From Macrolepiota albuminosa (taxonomy: Eukaryota; Basidiomycota; Agaricomycetes; Agaricales; Agaricaceae), in contig JAMWFC010000080.1 in the NCBI GenBank assembly GCA_027475525.1, positions 310,001 through 374,000 of the forward strand: 64,000 nucleotides of DNA, read 5' to 3'. This document shows, piece by piece, positions 1 through 11,227 of this stretch; positions within the stretch are counted from its first letter, which is position 1, and each line of letters opens with the position of its first letter. The notes under the pieces were generated by a model. It ran no database searches. It saw only the letters and a program-made list of their open reading frames with translations, and was not told the DNA's origin. The position numbers and the translations under genes are program-made.

Positions 1-1010
1 ATTCGTCAGCAACGGAAATTATGTACTAATCCTTCTTTGATAATCCACTTCGATATGCTCAAGGATTATTGAGCATTCATACGTGACTGCACAGTCATCC
101 AGGGTCAGCCTGTCAATTTGTGCGCACCGGTAGCGCACCGATTATCAAGACATCAGCCGTATATTTTTCTTATCCATATAAGGAAGATTGTGACCGCGAC
201 TGGCGGACTTACTTTTGAAAACGGTGTTATCACTCTCACGCGTGTCCATGAGGTAGATCAACAACCGTCAAAGAGATTTCATCTGTTGATGACACAAGAT
301 CTGCTTAGCAGACCCTCGCCAAGGTTTCTCCTTGACAGTCAAACTCTGCTCTGTATACATGATATAATCAGCCACACCAGAATTGCAAATAACTATGATC
401 ATATAGTAGCCAGTTTCTGTGCTTACTTTCAGCAGCTATCCATTGTAAAACTTTAACATCTCAGGGGACCCACAATTGCAAATAATACTTCGAAATTTCT
501 ACTGCTATTCTCGAAAAGTCGTTCTCACAGATTTACAGTTAAAACCATCTTTACCGTCAAGCCCCAGTCACTTCTCCGATCTCCGGTCTTTTTTTCACGT
601 GCCACACGCCAATTCGAGAAATCTTCTCTCTCAGAAAATCAACGATAGGTGTCTCAATAGCTCCAATGAACAGAATCTTAATTGAGCGCTGAATACACCG
701 AGGTGTTAGATCGTTGTAGAAGCTCGATCCTTATTCGGGCTATTATTGGGATAACTAGTTAAGGCAGATACTGTACAGGCTCTGCTTGGGTCCACCACTT
801 AATGCTATTGGAACGTGACGCGTGAGCACTCGTCTTCTAAGGGTTAGCCGCGTCTCTACTCACGTGTCGGGAGTGACTACTACACGTGATTTTACACGTT
901 TCATCACATGGTGACCTGTCACCTGTCGTGACATACTGAACGGTTTGTTGTTCCATGGACGACTTATCATTTCGACAAACAACCTTCAGGGCCTTGCAAT
1001 AACGCATACA
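1..1010. other. Region without a recognisable gene
   Basis: The longest open frame (118-456, plus) has no motif I recognise and no convincing start context. The last ~150 bases before 1011 probably hold the promoter and leader of the F-box gene. Confidence 0.5.
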
Positions 1011-2824
1011 ATGGACCTTCCCTCTGAAATTTGGGCTCAAATATTTGATATTGCTGCTGACGAGGACATAATCTTCCAGTATGGCCTGCCGACAATGATG
1101 TCGGAATCAACCTGGGTCAAAGGCCTCACCAGTAAATGGGCATTAAGACGGCCTTCTGACACTTTGAACTTCATACAGCGAAGGAGCTACGCCACGAAGA
1201 AGGTGAGTAATTACTTTATCAAGAGTGTCATTCAACCCTGCTCTTTGTTGTTCGTCGAAGAGCTCAATCGAGGAACCAGTGCCATATTTGATATTCCATG
1301 ATGTTTTTTTATGTAGAACTACTGACTCAGGACTGATCATTCTCATCTTCCCAGGCGATCATATCAACGTGCAAATCCTGGCATCGCATCGGTGCAGAAC
1401 TGCTGTTTCGATGCCTGTTCTTTAATGAGCCAAAGAACCTTCTTTCGCTATGCACGACACTAGCTTCATCGTCCTCAACAGCGACCACAATATCCTCATC
1501 GTTAGGATGGTGGACGAAAAGAATTCACGTATGCCGTCATACCCGCAACATCACGATGCAAGGTCTCGACGAAGCCCTGAACTCAATCATTACTCATTGT
1601 CCCAACCTCGAAATCTTCATCGTCGACGTGCCAATGGGTGAAACTTTTGGCCCAGTTGCAGACACTCTGGCCACGTACGCATTGAAATCACTCCGTACGG
1701 TCCACTGGCACGTTTCGTGTGACCTTCTACCCAAGGTAATCTGGGCACTCGATTCCCTACCCTCCGTCATCTGCGCCCACATCGACTTCGAGTCAAAGTC
1801 CGATGATGATCAAGAAGGGATTCCATTAGGGTCTGCTTCAGATCTCCAAATCTCCCTCCCACATCTCCAACAACTATCTCTCCGCGGGCTTTTCGGGCAG
1901 TTCGTCGAAGAGGCGACAGGGTGGACGTTCCCGTCTTTGCAATGCGTATCGTTCGATTCCATCAACCACCGGCACGATCAGCCCGACATCGTCTCGTTCC
2001 TCGCTGCGCACGGCGAGGGGCTCACATTCCTCGACCTCAACTGTATACCTACCCTGGACGTTCCTGCGATCCTCGACCTCTGTCCAAAATTGATTTCGTT
2101 CAGCTTTAATGCTGATTGGCGCCTTCAAACTCCCGAGGAAGCTATGCCTGCGTCCGGGAGTCTCACGACCGCAATGGCCACTACCGAGCCGATGAGCACG
2201 CTTGTCCACACAGCTCATCCCAACATCAGGATAATCGGGCTACATGGTCTCATGTACGCATTTGGGGTCGGCTACGCAGCGCAGTACGCAGCAGAAGACC
2301 CGCTCAGAGGCCATGTGATTGGGCGGTCGAACGATTTGAATGTGGCTGCGCTGCATCAAATCAATTTCCCGAAGTTGCAGACCGTACGTGCGCTGAGTCG
2401 GGCGATGCTAAGCGACTTGAACGATGCGGATGGGCCGTCGGAAGACGGAGGTGGTATGGCAAGATATGATAAGTGGTGGGACATGTTGACTGCACAAGGG
2501 ATACGGCTAGAGGATTGTACGGGAGCATTGTTAGGGACGTTGCCAAATAATGAGGCAGAGGGAGAGGAGGAGGAGGAGGACGATGAAGAGGATGAGGATG
2601 AAGATGAGGAAGATTACAGTGAGGGAGATTGGGATGAGGAAGAGGAAGTCGAGTCTGAGTTGATTCCGTCACAGGAACATGGGCATGGGCTTGAAGAGTT
2701 GAGAGAGTTGTTGGATCAGTGCCGATGGATGGAAAAGACGAGAGCGCCGTCTATCTTTGCCTCGATGTTTAAAGAAGTGGAGGGTACGCCACTGCCCATC
2801 AAGCCTGTGTCTTCCCACTCTTAG
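1011..2824 (+). CDS. F-box/LRR-like protein, two exons
   Basis: I read two exons, 1011-1202 and 1355-2824, giving 553 residues. The intron has a GTGAGT donor and a CCAG acceptor and keeps the frame. The protein opens with MDLPSEIWAQIFDIA, the LPxEI..IF helix of an Agaricomycete F-box. The exon junction gives ATKKAIISTCKSWHRIGAEL, the second F-box helix. The rest resembles degenerate leucine-rich repeats (PNLEIFIVDVP, LQQLSLRGLF, CPKLISFSF). A strongly acidic tract lies near residue 460. Such proteins are expected to be substrate receptors of SCF ubiquitin ligases; that role is inferred from family only. The ATG at 1011 was chosen because it starts the F-box directly. No break was seen. Confidence 0.8.
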
Positions 2825-3246
2825 GCACTGTTATCAAGCAGCTCACCTCTTGGGCCTCTCAAGATCGTAACAAAGGTGTCGACCCATTTTTTGCACAGCA
2901 TCCTGCTCAAGACAACGTGTCTCCAAACTGTTTGCTTGTTCGAACACCTTTAATTTACTATCATCTAAAACATCGGGTACAACTTGTATATGTAGGTAAG
3001 CGAGGGATAACGAATGAGGATATATTAACTGATACTGTGGGTGTGAGTACTCCGTCACAACGTTACTGAGGTGCTACACACGAGACCGATAAACGAAGTT
3101 TTACATCCCGCTTATGGCCGTTCGTTGATCATAAATTAGGCTTGTTCATTATTTAAAAACACAGCAGCTAATCTGCTTAATTACACTATGCCTGCACCAT
3201 TCGCCTTACTTAGTACGTTGCGTCCATTGCTACGGCAACTGCCAGC
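2825..3246. other. Intergenic spacer
   Basis: About 420 bases between two plus-strand genes. It should hold the F-box 3' UTR and the hemerythrin-gene promoter. No gene or repeat was seen. Confidence 0.5.
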
Positions 3247-4210
3247 ATGAACGACGTTTCTGATAAAAAGCTTCCAGAACGGGCTCCAGGGAATTGGGAA
3301 GATATTTTCGACCGGCAAGCCATGTAAGTTGTGTCATCATTAGTAGTAGTCCTTGCTAACACGACCGACGAAATTGAACAGTGAGATGTCAGTTTCTCAT
3401 AACATGTACATACGCGGGATCAACGCAATCTACTCCCAAGCGCGAAACATTGAGGAGCACCAGGTCAAAGCGTTCGCTTTCTTCTGCAATTCCCTTGTAC
3501 GTATCTTGACACAAGCTTGACTCTGCATATTATACTGAAAACACCGTGATTTGATTTAGTTGGCAATGATACACCATCATCATGTCATTGAGGAAGAGCT
3601 TTTGTTTCCATTCTATGAGTCCAAGATGGGTGCAAATGCAATGGGCGACAATCTTGAGCAGCACCATCGATTCCAACAAGGCCTTGCGGATCTCGAGATG
3701 TACATCAAGGAGGTAATGGATGGAAAGACAATTTATAGCGGGGACCTAGTGATTAGTAAGCTTGATAATTTCGCAGATGACATGGTGAAACATCTGCATG
3801 ACGTTCGTTGCTTTCCTTTCCTGCATGCAAGAGTTATCTTTCCTCATGAAGGGTTTTACAGGAACTCCCAACAATCGAGTCAAGCAAAATGCGCGCTGCG
3901 TTCACAGCGCACGACCTGAAGACTGTCGGAGCTGCGCTCGTGAAACGCGTCCTCAAAGAGGTGTCATTTGCTACTGTTCTCCCCCTTTCACTTGTCCTCC
4001 ACGATAAGTCCACTGCACCAGAGTGAGTATCGTTCAGTTTTTTCAAGTGTGACAAGCTCGATCGTCGTAAATCCCAGATTCCCGCCATTGCCGAAGTTGT
4101 TAATGTGGTTTGTAAGCAATGGGCTTTGGTACCTCCACAGTGATGCGTGGGAATTTGGTCCTTGCGACGCCTATGGAAAGCTCAAGGCAGGCTTCGGGAG
4201 TGTCGCGTAG
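3247..4210 (+). CDS. Hemerythrin-like (HHE cation-binding) protein, five exons
   Basis: Exons are 3247-3323, 3382-3496, 3560-3802, 3862-4022 and 4078-4210. Together they make 729 nt, 242 residues, with every junction in phase. The iron-ligand pattern of a four-helix hemerythrin bundle is visible: VSHNMYIRGIN in helix 1, IHHHHVIEEELLFP in helix 2, EQHHRFQQGL in helix 3 and HLHDELPTI across the exon 3/4 junction in helix 4. Residues after the bundle include a WFVSNGLWYLH segment. Fungal HHE proteins of this size are usually cytosolic and are thought to bind O2 or NO or to handle iron; the ligand is not predictable here. No signal peptide was seen. The gene looks intact. Confidence 0.85.
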
Positions 4211-5307
4211 ACTTCGACATCATTGACGACTCTGACAGCTTATGAAATAAAATAGGATTATTCAACAGAATGTATAGATGGAAAGGTACAAAAATGCTAC
4301 TCACAGACCCATACTTGATGCCAGCGGAATCAACTACTGCGGAATTAGGAGTGGGAACAAACCAACCATCAATCGATCAGGCACTCATGTCGCCAATAGA
4401 GTGATCTGCAGATGATGGAACACACCAGCAGGGTGTCCTTTCAATAACAACTCATGCTTCTGGAGGCACGCTTGTAAACAATGCAGAGGAAATCACCCTA
4501 AAACAAACTGCTCTCAAAAACTCACAAACTGAAGTGTTAAATAGAAATGTCCTTAAAGTACCTCTGCTATAATTATTATGATTCCACAGCAAAACTCCTG
4601 ACAACTCTCCTTGAGTGGTTTTCAACAGCAAAACCACTTCCTTTTCTGTCTCAACTCAAATTAAAAACTAATTATATTACATCCCACTACTGTGCACAGC
4701 AGGTGTCTCTTACCAACCCTGACCTTATCATCCATACAGACAATGAATTCCACCTCCTCTGGCTTGTCACACTCTCATCCTTGTGTGCAGCAAATGAGTA
4801 GAGGCAAAAGCGACTGGTTTTCCACTTACACAACCACACTCAGTCTTGCGCGTAGCTACTGCAGTGTCTAGCTGTGTTAATACATTGCTTTGCCAACATT
4901 TTCCCTGCTGGCCATCAATTACTCACAGAGTTCATCGGTCATCCATCTTATAGGGTATAGCCGTCAAAACAGCAGGTACAATTTCAATCAATTTGACCGA
5001 TCGTAGACCCGGTATAAAATTTTTCTTTGCCTGATTACAAGCAAAGCAGCTCATTGGCTCCACACAATTACATGATTAGATTAGATTATCACCTGCGATC
5101 TAGATCTCGGATATTGCCGTGCTTGCAATCAAAAAGTCACGGTTGTCTATGCTATTCAAACAAACCTGTTCAAAACGATTGCGAAACAATCAAGGTTACT
5201 CGAGAACACTTTGATAATATCTAAAGCCGTGATCCCCTTATCTTACTCCATGTTACGACAAATTCATTGGTTGAGATACTTCCACATAGGATCTCGTTAT
5301 CGACACA
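4211..5307. other. Region without a recognisable gene
   Basis: About 1.1 kb between the hemerythrin gene and the convergent kinase-like gene. Short open frames at 4452-4637 (minus) and 4547-4801 (plus) have no motifs and are poor candidates. Confidence 0.5.
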
Positions 5308-6183
5308 TTACATGACATTACACTCCGTCGGATCAGTAAGTTGTAGTGGATTACCAGGATCCGGCCTGAGTGTCCCTCTGTAAGTAGCTCTAGCCCAGTC
5401 AACGATCTCCGCCTGCCATTGTCCATTGACTTTTCGGTAGGTGTAATTGTTGGAGTTCTTATCACTGAAATTAACACAACGATCAACAGGCACCAACGAA
5501 AAATTGAGTAAAAACTCACTTGTTCTCTATATGATATGTGTTGCGATAATAATCTATCGCTTTGTCCTGCAGTTCCAGTTGCTGGGCATGAGTGAGTCCC
5601 GTCTCCCCGGATGGGACACCCATGTTCGGCATGACGACATAAAGAAAGTGGCCCTTTTCTGTCTTCTTCTCTCCCCATCCCAAGAATTGTCGAACAGTCT
5701 TGAGGTTAGTCACTTCTTTCCTGACTGATTCAGGAGCTCCTCCGGGTCTCGTCGTGTCAATGACCTTGACGACAGCATCCATGCCTTCGAAAGTGGTCTT
5801 GAATACAATGCCCATGACTCCGCTACCAATCATAGTGGTTCGATCACGGATTGCCTTCTCGACAGAATTAACTGATCATTTATTTATGCAACTTGAATGA
5901 AGGTTTTTTGCTGTTTTCTTGTAGGGAAGGGCATGAATTTTAGATGTGCGATCATCAAATAGTGGCGCAGATTTCAGTTTGAACGATACACTGGCTGGCG
6001 CCTTGTCCGGCCCTGCTGGGGCAGCAGGGTCACCAGATAACTATAGTCACTATGTTATTATTGACAAATGTAAGTTGGAAGACGTACACTTACCACTTTA
6101 GAGATCCCGTTTACATGATGTAGTACCGGAAAGGCACTGATGGAATATAAGAGGAAGAATATACCGAGAAGAGAGAGGCGCAT
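5308..6183 (-). pseudogene. Secreted kinase-like (N-lobe) protein, broken by one in-frame TGA
   Basis: Three exons read on the minus strand: 6183-6094, 6040-5520 and 5464-5308. They have GT-AG introns, are in phase, and total 256 codons. The first exon begins MRLSLLGIFFLLYSISAF, a clear signal peptide. The second contains MIGSGVMGIVFKTTFEGMD, a glycine-rich loop, followed by AVVKVI, a VAIK-like lysine strand. This resembles the N-lobe of a protein kinase, but no HRD or DFG segment follows, so catalytic activity is doubtful. A single TGA at 5878-5876 interrupts exon 2 in the same frame (…CINK, stop, SVNSVEKAIRDRTT…); a CGA to TGA change would explain it. A second, worse copy lies near 62 kb. 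A starting point inside exon 2 would lose the signal peptide. Confidence 0.65.
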
Positions 6184-6480
6184 GATCTTTTGAAGTAGTG
6201 GCGATTGAGGACCAGCCTGAAAAAACATTATGCGATCAAAGCCAACTTTTTATACGGAACTGGCTACCAAGACGGCTCCCCTATGACACATGTGCCCAAG
6301 TATTGCGATGCGTTTCGATAACAATAAGTATCACGAAATTGACGGAGTAACAGGGACGGAGCAACTCGCTCCATACTCGTTGGTCCTGTTGTAGGTTCTT
6401 CATCTTTCTTGGATCTGATAGGCGTACTGTTAAAGCCGGGCCTATGGCAGAATGTTCAACTATCGAAGTTTATTTAAGCC

Positions 6481-6863
6481 TGTAGATACAAGAAGATATT
6501 AATATCCTCAGAGGTCTCGACAGTAAGTGGAGAACAACTCTATTGACCTGTAGATACAAGAAGATATTAATATCTACAGGAGATTCATAAGTAAGTATGA
6601 ATTAAGTAAATGAATGAGTGACATACCCTCAGAGGTCTCGACAGTAAGTGGAGAACAACTGAGGGTATGTCATGTGCGAGCTCGCGCGTTGCAGGGAAAA
6701 ATAAGGTTTGAGCAAATTATAGCAAACAGGAAAAACAAATCCGCCGCCACTGTAAGTGGCGGCGGCGGTGGCGAAAAATAATATAAAAGTAATTAGTAAT
6801 AATAATCAAAAAGAAAATGGACGTATCCAAAAGCTGTGGTCTATGTGAAGTCGTTCCTTAACA
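6481..6863 (-). repeat. Copia-1 3' LTR
   Basis: 383 bp, identical by eye to 11228-11610. It contains hairpins at 6547-6580 (10-bp arms), 6620-6671 (13-bp arms) and 6741-6765 (10-bp arms, CCGCCGCCAC/GTGGCGGCGG), plus duplicated inner segments. Confidence 0.95.
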
Positions 6864-6873
6864 CTCCCCCCGA
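6864..6873 (-). other. Copia-1 polypurine tract
   Basis: On the minus strand a GGGGGGAG run lies directly before the 3' LTR, the expected position of the plus-strand primer for reverse transcription. Confidence 0.7.
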
Positions 6874-6888
6874 CGAGCAGTAGACCTT

Positions 6889-9800
6889 TTAATTGTTGAG
6901 TCCAAGTCTTGAAACAAAATATTCATGGGCAGCCCTGGGCAAAGACTTGGTGAAAAGATCTGCGAGGTTCTCAGTCGACGAGATGTGGGATAGCTCGATA
7001 TCGTTTTCCTGGATACGTTCTCGAATGTAGTGATGGCGAATGTCGATATGTTTTGCACGGGAGTGGCCCTTAGTAGACTTGGCGAGTGCTATGGAGGAGT
7101 TATTGTCGACGAAAAGGGTAATTGGGAGAGGCTGGTGGAGTTCAATTTCGACGAGGAAGTTGTGCATCCACAGACCTTGCTGAGCTCCTCGGGTTAGCGC
7201 CATATACTCAGCTTCAGTGGTGCTGAGGGCCACCGTGCGTTGCCGCTTGGAACTCCATGAAACCGCTCCTCCAGCCATCATGAAGACATAACCAGCCGTG
7301 GATCGCCTTGTGTCTAGATCTCCCCCGTAATCGGCATCTACATATCCATACGGCTTGACGTCTCCCCCCAATGCCCTTGAGTATACGAGCTTGTAGTCTA
7401 GCGTGCCCTTGACGTATCCCAATACATGTAGTAAGGCTCGCCAGTGCGCCGGTCCTGGGTTTGTTTGGAAACGAGCTAGCAGTCCCACAGCGAATGATAA
7501 GTCTGGGCGGGTAGTGACTTGTGCCCACATTAATGAGCCTAACAGTTCACGATACGGTTTGTCGGACATGAAGGTCTTGTCAGCCTCGGTTTGGGGAGCC
7601 ATATCTTCAGTAAGTCGAATACCAGTGGGAAGAGGGGTTGAGTGGGCGTTGCAGTTATCCATTCCGAACCTCTCGAGAACTCGCGCAAGGTAAGCCTTTT
7701 GTGAGAACGAGATAGCACCGGTATCCCTGTCCCTCGTTATGGCCATTCCCAATATAACTGAGGGGTCTCCCAGGTCTTTGACATCGTAGATCCTTGCCAA
7801 CTCCCTTTTTGCCTCGTCAGCTCCCTGTGGCGTTGTCGACAGCCCGAATACATCGTCGTTAAACGTGTTCGTGATTGTATGTTCACCGCGAATTACTCTT
7901 GACCTGACGCAGCTGTCTGCTTTTGATGTCGCGTATCCCAATTCACGGTATGCCTTGTCCAGCGTATGCCACCAGTCTCGACCTCCCTGCATGAGGCCGT
8001 ACAGAGTCTTCAAGAGTAAGCACTTCTTACCCTCCCCCTCTTGAAGGCCTGGTGGTACGTCCATGTAGACTTCGAAGTCTGGCACACTATTCAAGTATGC
8101 AGAAACAAAATCTATTTGCCAGATAGCCAAACCCAACTGCGCTGCTGCCGCTGCTGACATGCGGAGGGACTCCAAACGAACTACGGCCGCGTAAGTCTCC
8201 TCATAATCCTCCCCCAGGACCTGAGAATAACCCTTTGCGACTAGTCTCGCTTTTCTGCGTATGATATTTCCCTCCGTGTCAAATTTGTTTGCGAACACCC
8301 ACCGACAGCCAATGACTTTCTTTCCAGCAGGCACAGACTCTTCAGGAACGAGCCGAAACACGCCACGGTCCGTCATCATTTTGAGCTCAGCCTGTATCGC
8401 CGGTCCCCATAAGTCAGGCCGTCGCATGGCCTCGGCGTACGTCCTGGGGACCTGCCTGTCATCCCTGTAGTCCTCGACACCTCCCAATCCAGCCAGGTAG
8501 GCGTACGCATCTCGCGCCATAAGAGCCTGCGGTGGTTTTGACTTTGCGTTCTGGAGGCGTTCAGACCGGCGGAGGGTCTGATCGAGTGTCTGGGCGGGAA
8601 TATTCTCTGGCTGCACTGTTGGTGTAACGATCGTGTCGCCAGAGGTGGAGTGGAGTGGCGCGTCTGTAGTACGGATGCGAGGGGCTACTGGTTGTCCTGG
8701 TGTAATGACACCCTGAGTGAGATGCTCAGTTGGTTTGCCAAGGGCCTTGCTGGCTAGTAGTTCGTTTTCGTCGTCTAGGATAGTGAGAGTGCGGTGCCCT
8801 GTGCCTTCCTCAAAGATGACATCACGAGACGTCACGATGGATCTCGTTCCTCGATCAAACAGCTTATATCCGTTATCAGCGTAGCCAACAAACGTATATT
8901 TCACCGATCTGGGGTCGAGTTTGGATTTTACCAGCTCCTCGGGGACCTTGGCGAATGCCGTGCAGCCAAATGGACGAAGGTGCGTAACACTTTGCTTTTT
9001 CCCTGACCACAACTGTTCTGGGACTGTACCGGGGTGTCTAGCGGAGGGGAGTCGGTTTCTGGTGTAGATGATGGTAGCGGCAGTTTCTGCCCATAGGCTT
9101 TTTGGCAGTTCGCTCTCGGCAAGGACACAACGGACACCTTCGATCACAGTGCGGATGCATCGTTCAGCGTATCCGTTTTGGGCATGAGCGTAAGGGGTGG
9201 TGACAACAAGTACAATTCCGTGCGTAGTGCAGTACGTGTCCCACAGCTCATTTACCCACTCTCTGCCAGCATCTACCCTGACTTTCAGGAGTTTCTTTCC
9301 TGTCTGTCTCTCCGACCGGGTGTGGTACGCCTTAAACGCCGACAAGGTAGTCTCAGCATCCTTTCGAGACAGAAAAAAACCTGAGAGCCTCGCCGTTCCG
9401 CCATCTGCGACTAGCATAAGGTATAGTGCACCTCCCAGAGAAGTAACTGTGGCTGGTCCCCATAGATCGATGTGTGCGCACATGTTTGCATGTTGTTCGA
9501 CTTGGGTTTCACCATCATAGGGGCGGGCTGTGTGTTTGCCATACACACAGTCTTCGCAGATACCTCTGACCTCCAGTTCCCCTAGTATGGTAAGGCCGTC
9601 CACCATATGCTTTCGGGCCAGCATCCTGATACTCTCGACTCCAGCGTGTGCAAAACGGCGATGCCATCCATTTAAGTCGACAGGTCGGTTAAGTGATGAC
9701 GCAATCATGGCTTGGGGCTCGGGCTGACTGTGACTATCCAAGACATCTAGTCTGTACATTCTGTCACGTCCCTTCCCTGCTAGTACCTCTCTCCCGTGGC

Positions 9801-11136
9801 TGTCTCTGAATACGACCTTCCCCTGGCCAAAAGTTACTAGGAAGCCAGCGTTGTCGAAGCAGGCAATTGAGATTAGGTTCGCGGCGAGGTCAGGCGTGTG
9901 GAGCGCATTGTTGAAGACTAATTCAGTGACTCCTTGTGGGGTATTGACCATTTTCTTCACTACCCCTTGTCCAATGATGCGGAACATAGAGTCTTTTGAT
10001 GCTGCCTGGCCCTCACGAGGGACGGATAAGGTCTCGTACGATGAGAACGCCTCACGATCCACAAAACAATGGTCACTTGCCCCAGAGTCTGCGAATGTCG
10101 GGGTGTTGGAGGTATTTTTGATAGCGTAAATGGTGGTCTGGTCCGGTTCGCTTGCCTTGGTCGAGGCCATCAATGCATAGGAGATGTGAGGCGTTGCTGT
10201 GGTAGCTGTGGCGTCGGCTAAGTTCACTGTTGGGGCAGTGTTTTGATTTTGTGAGTTGCTTCCCGTCTTTGCTGCTGATATCGACGATAGTGCTTGATCT
10301 CTGTTTCTGAAGCTGGCTGGGAACTGGCCCTCTTTCCCTCCACCTCTCCAATAACAGTTTTCGATCGTGTGTCCAGTCCTCTTACAGTTTGGATTGACGC
10401 AGACTAATTTTGACTTTTGCAATTTTGCAGATGCCTGAAGTGCCGTAATCGTCGTGTTTGCGACTCTCTGGAGCTTGAGACGCTCCCAGTGGACCATCAA
10501 CCCGGCGATAAAGTCGGCCGATGTCTTGGTTCCGTACATGCTAGCGACCACTGTGTTCCAGGACTCTGGGAGGGACCCCATCACAATGGATCTGAACATG
10601 GCGTCACTAATGGTAGCTCCTCTCTCTGTCGCCTCGGTCCATTTCATGCGCAGGTCCGCAATGTGGGCTGCAAAGTCTCCGCCATCTTTTAGGGTCGTTG
10701 CTCGTAGGCGATTTTCGGCTCCCATTGCTGCTAGCTCAGACACCACTCCATATGCCTCCGTCAGTGTTTTCCATGCCTCCGCCGCTGTCCCATCCATTTT
10801 GACGCCTAACCCTACAGGATTTTTACAGTTGTACACGATCAAGGCGAGGGTCCATGCATCACGGAGATCCCATTCTTTGCTCGAAGGTGTTTTTGAGGAC
10901 CACTCGGTGGGTTCGGTCTTGGTCTCGGTAGCGGCTGTATCGGGCTCGAGTTTTGTGGTTTGTGAAGTGTCTGCCGGGGCGATTCCTGGGCGTCTAATTG
11001 TGCCATCCAGGTAGCCTTTTGCTCCACGAGCTCTTGCTGCGATTATGACACGAGATTTAAAGTTAACGTAGTTTGTTCCGTCGAATTGTAATTCTTCTGG
11101 AAACGTAGGTGGGTTCGACGTTGGTGCAGATGCCAT
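6889..11136 (-). CDS. Copia-1 Gag-Pol polyprotein, intact
   Basis: A single 1415-codon frame with the copia order gag, protease, integrase, RT, RNase H. Gag carries a knuckle-like motif C246-X4-C251-X4-H256-X4-C261, one spacing longer than the usual CX2C. Protease shows FADSGASDHCF near residue 350. The GAG-pre-integrase HHCC region includes WHRRFAHAG and CEDCVYGKH. Integrase has HIDLWGP, VDAGREW and NGYAERCIR, supplying D, D and E. RT reads RWVFANKFDTEG, IWQIDFVSAYLN and TFNDDVFG, the last replacing the usual YVDD/YTDD box. RNase H has YVDADYGGD, STTEAEYMA and VDNNSSIAL. It ends SLPRAAHEYFVSRLGLNN. No stop or frameshift was seen, so the element may be autonomous. Confidence 0.95.
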   Translation of the reverse strand: MASAPTSNPPTFPEELQFDGTNYVNFKSRVIIAARARGAKGYLDGTIRRPGIAPADTSQTTKLEPDTAATETKTEPTEWSSKTPSSKEWDLRDAWTLALIVYNCKNPVGLGVKMDGTAAEAWKTLTEAYGVVSELAAMGAENRLRATTLKDGGDFAAHIADLRMKWTEATERGATISDAMFRSIVMGSLPESWNTVVASMYGTKTSADFIAGLMVHWERLKLQRVANTTITALQASAKLQKSKLVCVNPNCKRTGHTIENCYWRGGGKEGQFPASFRNRDQALSSISAAKTGSNSQNQNTAPTVNLADATATTATPHISYALMASTKASEPDQTTIYAIKNTSNTPTFADSGASDHCFVDREAFSSYETLSVPREGQAASKDSMFRIIGQGVVKKMVNTPQGVTELVFNNALHTPDLAANLISIACFDNAGFLVTFGQGKVVFRDSHGREVLAGKGRDRMYRLDVLDSHSQPEPQAMIASSLNRPVDLNGWHRRFAHAGVESIRMLARKHMVDGLTILGELEVRGICEDCVYGKHTARPYDGETQVEQHANMCAHIDLWGPATVTSLGGALYLMLVADGGTARLSGFFLSRKDAETTLSAFKAYHTRSERQTGKKLLKVRVDAGREWVNELWDTYCTTHGIVLVVTTPYAHAQNGYAERCIRTVIEGVRCVLAESELPKSLWAETAATIIYTRNRLPSARHPGTVPEQLWSGKKQSVTHLRPFGCTAFAKVPEELVKSKLDPRSVKYTFVGYADNGYKLFDRGTRSIVTSRDVIFEEGTGHRTLTILDDENELLASKALGKPTEHLTQGVITPGQPVAPRIRTTDAPLHSTSGDTIVTPTVQPENIPAQTLDQTLRRSERLQNAKSKPPQALMARDAYAYLAGLGGVEDYRDDRQVPRTYAEAMRRPDLWGPAIQAELKMMTDRGVFRLVPEESVPAGKKVIGCRWVFANKFDTEGNIIRRKARLVAKGYSQVLGEDYEETYAAVVRLESLRMSAAAAAQLGLAIWQIDFVSAYLNSVPDFEVYMDVPPGLQEGEGKKCLLLKTLYGLMQGGRDWWHTLDKAYRELGYATSKADSCVRSRVIRGEHTITNTFNDDVFGLSTTPQGADEAKRELARIYDVKDLGDPSVILGMAITRDRDTGAISFSQKAYLARVLERFGMDNCNAHSTPLPTGIRLTEDMAPQTEADKTFMSDKPYRELLGSLMWAQVTTRPDLSFAVGLLARFQTNPGPAHWRALLHVLGYVKGTLDYKLVYSRALGGDVKPYGYVDADYGGDLDTRRSTAGYVFMMAGGAVSWSSKRQRTVALSTTEAEYMALTRGAQQGLWMHNFLVEIELHQPLPITLFVDNNSSIALAKSTKGHSRAKHIDIRHHYIRERIQENDIELSHISSTENLADLFTKSLPRAAHEYFVSRLGLNN

Positions 11137-11207
11137 TTTGTGTTGTGTAAGTATGAGTTGATCTAGTTCCGTCGAGGACAGGTAAGACTTCTATTGCAGC
11201 TGGATTG

Positions 11208-11227
11208 CTAACGGGGGCCCAATAACC
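11208..11227 (-). other. Copia-1 primer-binding site (half-tRNA iMet type)
   Basis: Directly inside the 5' LTR the minus strand begins GGTTATTGGGCCC. This matches, apart from one extra T, the complement of the initiator tRNA-Met anticodon region (…GGGCCCAUAACC). Drosophila copia uses a tRNA-iMet fragment in the same way. The primer assignment rests on known tRNA sequence, not on a tRNA gene seen here. Confidence 0.65.

Noticed and set aside
5876..5878. TGA in the kinase-like gene as a selenocysteine codon
   Set aside because: Most fungi lack selenocysteine insertion, no hairpin is evident, and CGA to TGA decay is simpler.
10454..11014. 186-codon plus-strand frame opposite copia-1 Gag
   Set aside because: Shadow of the Gag coding strand with no recognisable content.
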